From Candidatus Magasanikbacteria bacterium RIFCSPHIGHO2_02_FULL_47_14 (GTDB lineage: Bacteria; Patescibacteriota; Patescibacteriia; Magasanikbacterales; UBA922), in the NCBI GenBank assembly GCA_001784275.1, contig MFQB01000037.1, positions 23,101-38,111 on the forward strand: a stretch of 15,011 bases of DNA. Reading direction: 5' to 3'. The translations under genes and the position numbers were made by a program. The number at the start of each line of letters is the position of its first letter. Positions within the stretch are counted from its first letter, which is position 1. This document shows, in pieces, positions 5,539 through 12,690 of this stretch. Under the pieces are notes generated by a model. It did not search any database. It was not told the origin of the DNA and worked only from the letters and a program-made list of their open reading frames with translations.

Positions 5539-8304
5539 ATGTTATTTGCGAAACGCGCGCCACTTCCGGTTATTCTCTGCGAACGATGCAAGGGGACTGG
5601 TTATATTAAAGCAAAGCATTGCCCCACCTGCCACGGTATGAGTATGGGGTGGGAAAAGCAGGATACAGTGTTGTATTTTGGTCAACCATTAAACAAATAT
5701 CATATTGCCGTTCGTCGGGGAAGGCGGCTGCTTCGTCGATGTGAGTTGGTAGGTGCTCTTTTTCTCGCTATTGGATTGTTTGGGCTCTGTGGTTGGAAAC
5801 TATATCTGGCAGACATCTCCTCAGTTAGTGAGTTGCAAACACTGTGGGGGTCGTCGCGTGGACCCTTTTTGTTTTTTTGGTTAGGTATATTGGTTGCAAG
5901 TTTTGCTTTATATATTGGGGTACATAGTAAACATTCTACACGCACTATTGAACAATCCAAGCGAGATGAGCGCTCTCAAAAGGAGTCCTTTGAAGTACCC
6001 AATACAATGGCCGGTGACACAAGTGAGTTTTGGAAGCGCGCTCGAAAAATGTCTCGTCGCAAGCGACGCGATATTTCTCAGTCTTTTACCCGCGAATCCG
6101 AACAAGTCCTTGAGCATGCGTTTCACATAGCAGAAAAGCAACGTCAGAGCCAAATTCTTCCCGCACATCTTTTTTACGCGCTGCTTGCTTCTCCAAATAT
6201 TTCCGGAATTTTTTTACGTCTTGGAATTTCGGCAAAAGCATTTCAAGAGAAGATTGCGTTGTTATTTGAAAAAACCGATGTCTCACGCATGCCGACCATT
6301 TCTCCTGATGTCATGCAAATTTTATTTCATGCATACGAAGAAGCGCGGGACGCAAAGCAGCCATTTGTTGACGTGACTGAACTGGTGGTTGCAACTGTCC
6401 GACAGTCTGAACAACTTCAGGAGTTGTTGTATGATTTGAATATCGACCAGCAGAAGCTTTCAAATGTGATTGCCTGGGTTCGTATTCGAGAAAAGTTGCA
6501 TCGTCAGTATGTTAACTTTCGACGCGCGGCCTCTCACCGGAACAAATATGGCTTGGACCGTGCCATGACAGCTGTGGCCACACCTTTTTTGAACAACTTT
6601 AGCATGGACTTAACCATGGCTGCCGTGTTTGGCCGCTTGGAGCCATGCGTAGGGCGTGATAAGGAGATTGACGATGTGTTTCGAGTGATCGAAAGTGGTC
6701 GGGCCGGAGTGTTGCTGGTAGGTGATTACGGTGTTGGGAAGATGAGTATTATTGAAGGAGTTGTGGAACGGCTCATTGAAGACGATGTCCCGGATGTGCT
6801 CCTTGAAAAACGAATGGTGCAGCTATCTTCGACTGCATTGTTGGCCGGCACAACTGTGAGTGGAGCACAAGAACGATTACTGCAGATGATGGACGAGATT
6901 GCGCGCGCAAAAAATATTGTGTTGTTTATCAACAACCTGCATGATCTCATCGGTGGGAGTGATGATACGCAAGGTTTGGATGTTTCAGACACACTTGCTG
7001 AGTTTATGGGCTCCGGTCGGGTGATTATTTTTGCAACCACAACTGTTGACGGATACAATCGACATATTACACATTCACAGATCGGTAATAGCATGACGCG
7101 CATTGACGTGAATGAGATGAATGAAGATCAAGCTATTCAGGTATTGGAGGCCAATGTGGGTGGGGTAGAGTATAAAGAGAGTGTCTTTTTTTCCTACGAT
7201 GCTTTGGCTGCCGCTGTCCAGTTGGCGGTTCGATTTATTCACGACCAGCCGCTTCCGCAAAGTGCTCTTGAGCTCATGAAAGAGTCGGCAGGAGCAGTGC
7301 GAGCACAAAAAGGCCCGAATCAGTTGGTAGCTCGTGATGATGTCGCGTTGATTGTTCATGAAAAGACAGGAATTCCTGTTACGTCCATAGGTGAAGACGA
7401 GTCAGCAAAGTTGTTGCGTCTTGAAGATGCTATGCATAAGCGCATGATCGGCCAACAGGAGGCGGTTGAAGTTGTAGCGAACGCTCTGCGCCGTGCACGC
7501 GCTGAGATTCGTTCCACCAAACGACCGATTGCAACTTTCTTGTTTCTGGGGTCAACCGGTGTTGGTAAAACAGAGTTGGCAAAGACCATTGCAGAAATTT
7601 ATTTCGGTGGTGAAGATCGCATGGTTCGAGTCGATATGAGTGAGTATCAGGATGCAAGTTCAGTATATCGATTGATTGGACAGCCCGGAATGCAAGGAAC
7701 AGGCTTGTTGACTGAGGCGGTGCGTCAACAACCGTTTTCACTCGTCCTTCTCGACGAGTTGGAAAAAGCAGATCCCAAAATTTTGGATTTATTTTTGCAA
7801 GTGTTTGACGACGGTCGTCTTACTGACAGCGTCGGCAGGGTCATTGATTTTACCAATACCATTATCATCGCTACCTCCAATGCAGGCACTTCTTTTATTC
7901 AAGAAGGAATTCGTAACAACAAACCCGTTGACGACATCCGCGAGCAGTTGGTTCGAAATGAGTTGCGGAAATTTTATCGTCCGGAGTTCTTGAATCGGTT
8001 TGACGGTGTGGTTGTCTTTACTCCTTTGACTGAGCCGGAGATTCGCCAAATTGCGGCATTGATGTTGAAGCGTGTTGAGAGTGATCTTGAAAAACGAGGG
8101 ATTGCCCTCAAGGTAACAGAGACAGGGCTTGATGAGCTTGCCAGTGTCGGATTTGATCCTGAGTTTGGCGCCCGGCCAATGCGCCGCGCCATTCAAGAAA
8201 TGGTGGAAAATAAGTTGGCGGAAATGGTCCTTGCCGGCCAACTCAAGCGACGAGATACAGTCGTGTTTGACGGCAAAACCGGCATGCGTGTGGAACGACC
8301 GTAG
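5539..8304 (+). CDS. Membrane-anchored ClpC-like AAA+ ATPase with zinc-finger N-terminus and degenerate first ATPase domain
   Basis: A 921-residue double-ring Clp/Hsp100 relative. In order it has a DnaJ-like zinc finger (C14, C17, C28, C31, with CERCKGTG), two membrane segments (about 69-91 and 107-128), a Clp N domain (about 186-320), D1 (about 355-600) and D2 (about 625-915). D2 has intact Walker A GSTGVGKT (671-678), Walker B LLDE (737-740), sensor 1 (ATSN, 778-781), the arginine-finger segment RPEFLNR (814-820) and sensor 2 GARP (877-880). D1 is degenerate: Walker A reads GDYGVGKM (395-402), Walker B reads LFINN (462-466) instead of DE, and pore loop 1 reads GTTVSG (437-442). The coiled-coil M domain is absent, no LGF/IGF ClpP-binding loop is seen, and the D2 pore lacks GYVG. 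I infer a membrane remodelling or quality-control ATPase powered by D2, not a standard ClpP unfoldase. It sits 6 bp after the small membrane protein, and the next gene starts 1 bp after its stop. Confidence 0.92.
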   Translation: MLFAKRAPLPVILCERCKGTGYIKAKHCPTCHGMSMGWEKQDTVLYFGQPLNKYHIAVRRGRRLLRRCELVGALFLAIGLFGLCGWKLYLADISSVSELQTLWGSSRGPFLFFWLGILVASFALYIGVHSKHSTRTIEQSKRDERSQKESFEVPNTMAGDTSEFWKRARKMSRRKRRDISQSFTRESEQVLEHAFHIAEKQRQSQILPAHLFYALLASPNISGIFLRLGISAKAFQEKIALLFEKTDVSRMPTISPDVMQILFHAYEEARDAKQPFVDVTELVVATVRQSEQLQELLYDLNIDQQKLSNVIAWVRIREKLHRQYVNFRRAASHRNKYGLDRAMTAVATPFLNNFSMDLTMAAVFGRLEPCVGRDKEIDDVFRVIESGRAGVLLVGDYGVGKMSIIEGVVERLIEDDVPDVLLEKRMVQLSSTALLAGTTVSGAQERLLQMMDEIARAKNIVLFINNLHDLIGGSDDTQGLDVSDTLAEFMGSGRVIIFATTTVDGYNRHITHSQIGNSMTRIDVNEMNEDQAIQVLEANVGGVEYKESVFFSYDALAAAVQLAVRFIHDQPLPQSALELMKESAGAVRAQKGPNQLVARDDVALIVHEKTGIPVTSIGEDESAKLLRLEDAMHKRMIGQQEAVEVVANALRRARAEIRSTKRPIATFLFLGSTGVGKTELAKTIAEIYFGGEDRMVRVDMSEYQDASSVYRLIGQPGMQGTGLLTEAVRQQPFSLVLLDELEKADPKILDLFLQVFDDGRLTDSVGRVIDFTNTIIIATSNAGTSFIQEGIRNNKPVDDIREQLVRNELRKFYRPEFLNRFDGVVVFTPLTEPEIRQIAALMLKRVESDLEKRGIALKVTETGLDELASVGFDPEFGARPMRRAIQEMVENKLAEMVLAGQLKRRDTVVFDGKTGMRVERP

Positions 8305-8305
8305 T

Positions 8306-9325
8306 ATGTATTTTTTCCTGGCTTTTTTTATCTCACTGACCGTGACACCCGGGGTGATATGGTTGATGCGTCGGCTCCGTGTTATTGACCTTCCAAAAAC
8401 AGAAGCACGTAAAATTCATAAAAAGAAGGTTCCACTGGGTGGTGGGCTGGCTATTATTATCGCTTTTTTTGCCTGTATCGCCATGGCATTTTTTGTATTC
8501 CATGACATTGGAAAAGAAGTTCCGGCCAGGGCAATCATTGGTTTTACGCTGGGCTCACTGGTATTGGTTGTTGGTGGATTTTTGGATGACAGGTTTCGTC
8601 TTCGACCGTTACGGCAAGTTATCTTTCCGGTTGTCGCAAGTCTTGTAGCCATATTTTTTGGTATTGGGTTGAAGACAGTGACGAATCCGGCCGGCGGAGT
8701 GATCCATCTCGATCAAATCGTGATAATTGCTGACCTTGTTGTCTTTTTTTGGCTTATGGCCATGATGTACACTACGAAGTTGCTGGATGGGTTGGATGGT
8801 TTGGTCAGCGGTATCGTTGCTATCGGAGCGTTAGTCATTTTCTTTTTGACACGACAGCCACAGTGGTTTCAACCGGAGGTGGGAGTTTTGGCGAGCATTC
8901 TTGCAGGCGCATGTCTGGGGTTTCTTTGTTGGAATTTTTATCCTGCAAAAATTTTTTTAGGAGAGGGCGGAAGTTTATTTACAGGATATATTCTTGGTAT
9001 ATTGGCGATTATTTCAGGAAGCAAAATCGCTACGACGTTGTTGGTGATGGGGCTGCCCATGCTTGACGTTGTCCGTGTCCTCATTCGACGGTTTCAAAAA
9101 AAACAGCCGTTGTTTGCCGGCGACTCGGAACATCTTCACTTTCGGCTGCTGGCTTCTGGACTATCTCACCGCCAAACAGTATTATTGTTTTATGGCATCG
9201 CATTTTTATTTGGCATGAGTACGTTATTTTTGCAGAGTAAAGAAAAAGTCATTGCGCTCTCTTTTCTTTTTATTCTGATGTTGTTGACCGGTATTTTTTT
9301 CTCCAAGAGAGATCATGTTCAATAA
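8306..9325 (+). CDS. WecA/MraY-family polyprenyl-phosphate sugar-1-phosphate transferase
   Basis: This is an integral membrane enzyme of the PNPT family, which transfers a sugar-1-phosphate from a UDP-sugar to undecaprenyl phosphate to start glycan or wall synthesis. The 339-residue protein has about ten hydrophobic segments. The metal motif GFLDD is at 91-95 and the LLDGLDGL motif at 159-166. KIFLGEGGSLF at 215-225 stands where relatives have GDSGS, and the C-terminal histidine motif EHLHFRLL (275-282) leads into GLSHRQ. The usual NxxN before DGLDG is YTTK here. The overall shape is closer to WecA than MraY, but the donor sugar cannot be read. The ATG at 8306 lies 1 bp after the clp-like stop and has T at -1. 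A longer frame from 8129 would overlap the upstream gene by 176 bp and is rejected. Confidence 0.9.
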   Translation: MYFFLAFFISLTVTPGVIWLMRRLRVIDLPKTEARKIHKKKVPLGGGLAIIIAFFACIAMAFFVFHDIGKEVPARAIIGFTLGSLVLVVGGFLDDRFRLRPLRQVIFPVVASLVAIFFGIGLKTVTNPAGGVIHLDQIVIIADLVVFFWLMAMMYTTKLLDGLDGLVSGIVAIGALVIFFLTRQPQWFQPEVGVLASILAGACLGFLCWNFYPAKIFLGEGGSLFTGYILGILAIISGSKIATTLLVMGLPMLDVVRVLIRRFQKKQPLFAGDSEHLHFRLLASGLSHRQTVLLFYGIAFLFGMSTLFLQSKEKVIALSFLFILMLLTGIFFSKRDHVQ

Positions 9326-9331
9326 TTCTAT

Positions 9332-9793
9332 ATGGCAAAAAAAATAGGCAAGTACCAACTCATTCTTCTTATAGCTTTTTTTATCTCGGCAGCGGTTTTA
9401 AAGATATGGCAGTATCACTGGCCTGAAGCTGTTGTGGAGCTGAAAAAAGAACAGCTCACTGTATTGGTAGCCAAGACACCCTGGCACTGGCATCGTGGAC
9501 TGGGAAAACGTGATACTTTGGAGCCGTATGACGGAATGATTTTTTTGTTTCCATTTGCCGAGCGCCACGCGTTTGTGATGCGAGATACCCGGTTTCCACT
9601 CGATATCGTTTGGTTGGAACGGGGAACGGTCGTAGATATAGCGCAACACGTCCAACCAGAAGACCTACCCGAAGAGGAGTTAACCAAGTATATTCCTCGG
9701 GCTGTTGCTAATATGGTGCTTGAGCTCCCTGCAGGATGGAGCGAGACAAACGAGCTCGAGATCGGAGATGCCTTGACAGTGCTCTCTGAGTAG
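9332..9793 (+). CDS. DUF192 family protein with N-terminal membrane anchor
   Basis: The 153-residue protein has a signal-anchor helix (about 9-26) followed by a DUF192 domain, probably exposed outside the membrane. Family features are RGLGKRDTLEPYDGMIFLFP (about 55-74), FVMRDTRFPLDIVWL (about 81-95) and VLELPAGW (about 128-135). DUF192 proteins are small beta-rich domains of unknown biochemical function, found in bacteria and archaea and often exported. The gene starts 6 bp after the sugar-phosphate transferase and is probably the last gene of that block. Its 3' end contains the -35 box of the rplU promoter. ATG at 9332 has T at -1 and no Shine-Dalgarno. The family call is good; the role is unknown. 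Confidence 0.87.
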   Translation: MAKKIGKYQLILLIAFFISAAVLKIWQYHWPEAVVELKKEQLTVLVAKTPWHWHRGLGKRDTLEPYDGMIFLFPFAERHAFVMRDTRFPLDIVWLERGTVVDIAQHVQPEDLPEEELTKYIPRAVANMVLELPAGWSETNELEIGDALTVLSE

Positions 9794-9801
9794 TGTATAG
9801 T
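9773..9801 (+). promoter_or_regulatory. Sigma-70-type promoter for rplU
   Basis: A perfect TTGACA (9773-9778) and TATAGT (9796-9801) are separated by 17 bp. The -35 box lies inside the last codons of the DUF192 gene. Transcription should start near 9808, leaving about 26 nt before the rplU ATG at 9834. Confidence 0.75.
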
Positions 9802-9833
9802 GTGGCCATTGTCTTTATTCTTATTCGACGGAT

Positions 9834-10139
9834 ATGTTGGCAGTTATTGAGACAGGTGGTAAGCAGTATCTTATCCAAACCGGTCAAACCCTCAGTATTG
9901 AAAAGCTTCCCGAAGAAACAGGGAAGGAAGTTATTTTTGACAAAGTCTTGTTGACTGCAAATGACGATGGAAGCGACGTCAAGATCGGTTCACCGTACTT
10001 GTCTGGCGTGACAGTAGCGGCCATGGTTGAACTTCAAGGCCGAAAGAAAAAAATTCGCATTGTGAAGTTTAAACGAAAAGTTCGCTATAAACGAGTAACC
10101 GGACACCGACAACAGTTTACGAAGGTGAAGATCAAATAG
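9834..10139 (+). CDS. rplU: 50S ribosomal protein bL21
   Basis: bL21 is a component of the large ribosomal subunit that binds 23S rRNA. The 101-residue length is normal. The start MLAVIETGGKQYLIQTG and the C-terminal signature YKRVTGHRQQFTKVKIK are diagnostic, with a strongly basic stretch GRKKKIRIVKFKRKVRYKR in between. The gene has its own strong promoter and is followed directly by a long hairpin terminator. It therefore looks monocistronic. In most bacteria rplU is followed by rpmA (bL27), which is absent here. The leader has only a weak GGAT before ATG, with T at -1. Confidence 0.97.
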   Translation: MLAVIETGGKQYLIQTGQTLSIEKLPEETGKEVIFDKVLLTANDDGSDVKIGSPYLSGVTVAAMVELQGRKKKIRIVKFKRKVRYKRVTGHRQQFTKVKIK

Positions 10140-10151
10140 TTTAGAAAATTA

Positions 10152-10232
10152 GAAAACCGGTAAACCCTTCCTCACCTATTTGGTTCCCGATTCAGTCGGA
10201 ACCAAGCGGTTCGTACGGGTTTACCGGTTTTT
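10152..10232. terminator. Long two-tiered bidirectional hairpin between rplU and recR
   Basis: A perfect 15-bp stem pairs AAAACCGGTAAACCC (10153-10167) with GGGTTTACCGGTTTT (10217-10231). The 49-nt loop holds a second perfect 8-bp stem, TTGGTTCC (10180-10187) with GGAACCAA (10198-10205), which can extend by GA/TC around one bulged C. T-rich tracts follow the stem on both strands, so it should end rplU transcription on plus and dnaB-ybaB-recR transcription on minus. It is larger and more ornate than a normal intrinsic terminator. Confidence 0.8.
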
Positions 10233-10237
10233 CATTT

Positions 10238-10852
10238 TTATACAATTTTATCTCCACTAGATGTACGATGTTTTAAGGCGCTCTCGAGCGTGATGTCGTC
10301 TGCGTACCGAATGTCACTCCCCATCGGGAGGCCGCGTGCCAAACGCGAAATTTTTAAAGTTGGTTTTTGCATGTGCAGTTTTTTTTCTAGAAACATCATG
10401 GTTGTTTCTCCATCCATGTCCGGGTTAAAGGCCAGAATAACTTCATTGATGTCCTCCTGTTCAACTCTATCAAAAAGTTCGCGTATCTTCAGGGTGTGTA
10501 TCGAGTCTTCATCGTCAGGATGAATAACACCGCGCAGAACATGATAGCGTCCCCGGTAGCTTTTTACTCGTTCAATAGCCTGTACGTCATGCGAAAGAGC
10601 TACAACGGCAATCGTTCGTGCATCTCGGTGTGTATCTCGGCAAATCATGCATGGAGACTGATCTGAAAAGTCCCAACATACCTCGCAACTTTTGACTGTT
10701 TCCATGAGATTCTTCAACGCGAGTGTCAACTCAGCAACTTCCTTTTTTCCGGAGCGTAACAAATGAAAAACAAACCGTTCGGCTGTTCGCGGACCGACGC
10801 TGGGCAGTTTCATGAATGCATGAATTAAGCTTTGGATGCTTTTTGGATACAT
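10238..10852 (-). CDS. recR: Recombination mediator protein RecR
   Basis: RecR helps load RecA on single-stranded DNA during gap repair, together with RecO and RecF. The 204-residue protein starts MYPKSIQSLI, as is typical. It has a helix-hairpin-helix (about 10-30, LPSVGPRTAERFVFHLL), a four-cysteine zinc finger (C56, C59, C68, C71) and a Toprim domain (about 80-175). The family signature LARGLPMGSDIRYADDITLE is at 171-190. YHVLRGVIHP has Arg where many relatives have Gly. The ATG at 10852 lies 7 bp after the ybaB stop. A GTG at 10891 would add 13 residues overlapping ybaB and is less likely. This is the only chosen start in the window without T at -1; it has C. Confidence 0.96.
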   Translation of the reverse strand: MYPKSIQSLIHAFMKLPSVGPRTAERFVFHLLRSGKKEVAELTLALKNLMETVKSCEVCWDFSDQSPCMICRDTHRDARTIAVVALSHDVQAIERVKSYRGRYHVLRGVIHPDDEDSIHTLKIRELFDRVEQEDINEVILAFNPDMDGETTMMFLEKKLHMQKPTLKISRLARGLPMGSDIRYADDITLESALKHRTSSGDKIV

Positions 10853-10859
10853 GCTGTGG

Positions 10860-11162
10860 TTATGACAGCCCCGGGATGTTTGGTAGGCCACCCATCTCCT
10901 TCATCTTCATTGCCATGATGCGTTGAACTTTTTTCAGTGCATCTTCATGGGCCTCTTTGATTGCTTCTTGGAGTTTTTGTTTATGGCTTGGACTCAGCAG
11001 TTCGTCGTCGATGGCAAGGCCGGTCATTTTGAGGTTGCCGTCTATGGTCATCACAATTTTGCCTCCGGCAGTTTGTACTGTGACTGCTTCTTCAGCGAGT
11101 TTGCTTTGGAGCTGCTTCGCCTGAGAGCGCATGTCTTTGAACTGTTTGAGTTTATTCAACAT
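10860..11162 (-). CDS. YbaB/EbfC family nucleoid-associated DNA-binding protein
   Basis: This is a 100-residue member of the YbaB/EbfC family, small dimeric DNA-binding proteins that associate with the nucleoid. It has a coiled N-terminal helix (about 1-28, rich in Lys and Gln) and the family core with VQTAGGKIVMTIDGNLKMTG near 29-48. A second helical stretch runs from about 60 to 90, followed by a Gly/Pro-rich tail GGLPNIPGLS. It lies between dnaB and recR on the same strand, 23 bp after dnaB and 7 bp before recR. In many bacteria dnaX-ybaB-recR is the usual order; here dnaB takes the upstream place. ATG at 11162 has T at -1 and only AT-rich sequence before it. Confidence 0.93.
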   Translation of the reverse strand: MLNKLKQFKDMRSQAKQLQSKLAEEAVTVQTAGGKIVMTIDGNLKMTGLAIDDELLSPSHKQKLQEAIKEAHEDALKKVQRIMAMKMKEMGGLPNIPGLS

Positions 11163-11185
11163 ATAAATAGAAAAAATAATTAAAT

Positions 11186-12604
11186 TTAAAATGAGGGAAC
11201 AGCGGGTTTGACCGGCATTGGTGGGGGTGTCGTATGGGCAAACTGTCGGTCAAGATCTCTGTAACTTGCACGACTTTCGTCGAAAAACACCTTGACCATT
11301 CCGGTTGGACCGTTACGATGTTTTGCTATGTGAATTTCTCCAATATGTCGTTCGTCCGGCGGGATATCTTCCAAACGATAGTTACGGTCTGCGGCTTTTC
11401 TATAAATAAAGAGTACCACGTCTGCATCTTGTTCGATACTTCCAGACTCACGCAAGTGAGATAGCTTTGGTATTGCCGGTTTGGTTTGTTCCACTGCACG
11501 AGAGAGCTGTGACAGTGCCAAGACAGGGACATTAAGCTCACGCGCGATTCCTTTCAAGTTTCTGCTCATCTCCGAAACTTCCTGGACTCTGTTTTCAACA
11601 TTGCTCGATCGATGTGACTCCATCAACTGCAAATAGTCGATCACGATGAGACCAAGTCCGTGTTCTGCCTGAAGCCTTCTGGCTTTCGAACGAATCGACA
11701 TGACGGTGTTTCCCGGGTTGTCATCAATATAAATCGGGGCCTCGGATAAGATGCCCATGGCATGACCAATGCGCGGGAAGTCGTTACTGTCCGGCCGATC
11801 CGAGAGATTGCCGGTGCGCATTTTCCATAGGTCAACACCGGCCTCGGCACATAGTAACCTGTCCACCAGCTGTTCTTTGCTCATTTCCAGTGAGAACAAG
11901 CCAATAGGTATTTTCTCTCTCACTGCAATATGGCGGGCCATATCAAGGGCAAGCGATGTTTTTCCGACTGATGGCCGTGCGGCAAGAATGATGAGGTCAG
12001 ATTTTTGAAGTCCGGCAAGCAGGTGGTCCAAGTCTTTAAAGCCGGTAGGAACGCCACGCAGCTTTCCTTTGTCTCGGTGGAGCTCGTCTATGCGTTCAAA
12101 TGCGCCGTGCAGCACTTTTTGTATGGGGGTGAAGCTGGCACGGAGGTGTTTATGGGTGACAGCATACAAGTGTTGTTGCGCCTGATCGAGCAGCTCATCA
12201 ACATTGTCTATTTCCTCTCTGTATCCAAGCCCGGCGATTTGGTCAGCGGCTGAGAGTAGTTTTCTGTGGGTCGCTTTCCGCTGTATGATGTTTCCATACT
12301 CTTTGATATGTGCAGAGGTTGGAACCGCGTTCGATAACTTCATTAAATAGCTATGTCCGCCAACTTGTTCGAGAAGACCTTTTTCTGTGAGCCGGTTACT
12401 AATCGTCAAGACGTCGATCGGTTCATTCTTGTTATACAGCTCCTGCATGATGTCATAAATTTGACGGTGGTTGGCTTTGTAAAAGTCCTGAGAATCGACG
12501 ATGTCGGCAATCGAAAACATGGCCTCTTTATCAAGCAAAATTGAGCCTAACAGAGACATTTCCGCATCTAAGTTTTGAGGGGGAATACGTTCAAGGTCAG
12601 CCAT
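11186..12604 (-). CDS. dnaB: Replicative DNA helicase DnaB
   Basis: DnaB is the hexameric helicase that unwinds DNA at the replication fork. The 472-residue protein has an N-terminal helical domain (about 1-110, starting RIPPQNLDAEMSLLGSILLD) that contacts primase. A linker follows, then a RecA-type ATPase domain from about 183. Walker A is ARPSVGKTS (209-217), FSLEMSKEQLVDRLL is near 237-251, Walker B VIDYLQLM is near 321-328, and LSQLSRAVEQ is near 364-373. The C-terminus has a proline-rich tail (about 459-470) that is probably flexible. No intein interrupts it. It is first in the minus-strand set dnaB-ybaB-recR and diverges from the methyltransferase gene. ATG at 12604 has T at -1 and no Shine-Dalgarno. 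Confidence 0.97.
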   Translation of the reverse strand: MADLERIPPQNLDAEMSLLGSILLDKEAMFSIADIVDSQDFYKANHRQIYDIMQELYNKNEPIDVLTISNRLTEKGLLEQVGGHSYLMKLSNAVPTSAHIKEYGNIIQRKATHRKLLSAADQIAGLGYREEIDNVDELLDQAQQHLYAVTHKHLRASFTPIQKVLHGAFERIDELHRDKGKLRGVPTGFKDLDHLLAGLQKSDLIILAARPSVGKTSLALDMARHIAVREKIPIGLFSLEMSKEQLVDRLLCAEAGVDLWKMRTGNLSDRPDSNDFPRIGHAMGILSEAPIYIDDNPGNTVMSIRSKARRLQAEHGLGLIVIDYLQLMESHRSSNVENRVQEVSEMSRNLKGIARELNVPVLALSQLSRAVEQTKPAIPKLSHLRESGSIEQDADVVLFIYRKAADRNYRLEDIPPDERHIGEIHIAKHRNGPTGMVKVFFDESRASYRDLDRQFAHTTPPPMPVKPAVPSF

Positions 12605-12636
12605 AGTCCGGGTATCTTATCTCAGGCATGTTAATT

Positions 12637-12665
12637 TTACTAGAAGCGTGTGTATACATTGTGAA
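12637..12665 (-). promoter_or_regulatory. Candidate promoter for dnaB-ybaB-recR
   Basis: On the minus strand, TTCACA (12660-12665) and TAGTAA (12637-12642) are 17 bp apart, upstream of the dnaB ATG at 12604. TAAAAT three bases further on is an alternative -10. An 8-bp palindrome TGTATACA (12651-12658) sits in the spacer. The -35 is good but the -10 is weak. Confidence 0.35.
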
Positions 12666-12690
12666 CAGTTTTCTTTGGCACCTCTGCCCC

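Noticed and set aside
7789..8241. 150-codon open frame on minus inside the Clp-like gene
   Set aside because: It is antisense to conserved D2 motifs and is explained by the codon bias of the real gene.
8129..8305. Upstream extension of the sugar-phosphate transferase by 59 codons
   Set aside because: It overlaps the conserved D2 C-terminus of the Clp-like gene, and the family's first membrane segment begins at the ATG at 8306.
10152..10232. Integron attC-like site
   Set aside because: The inverted repeat does not contain the RYYYAAC/GTTRRRY core pair, and no integrase or cassette structure is present.
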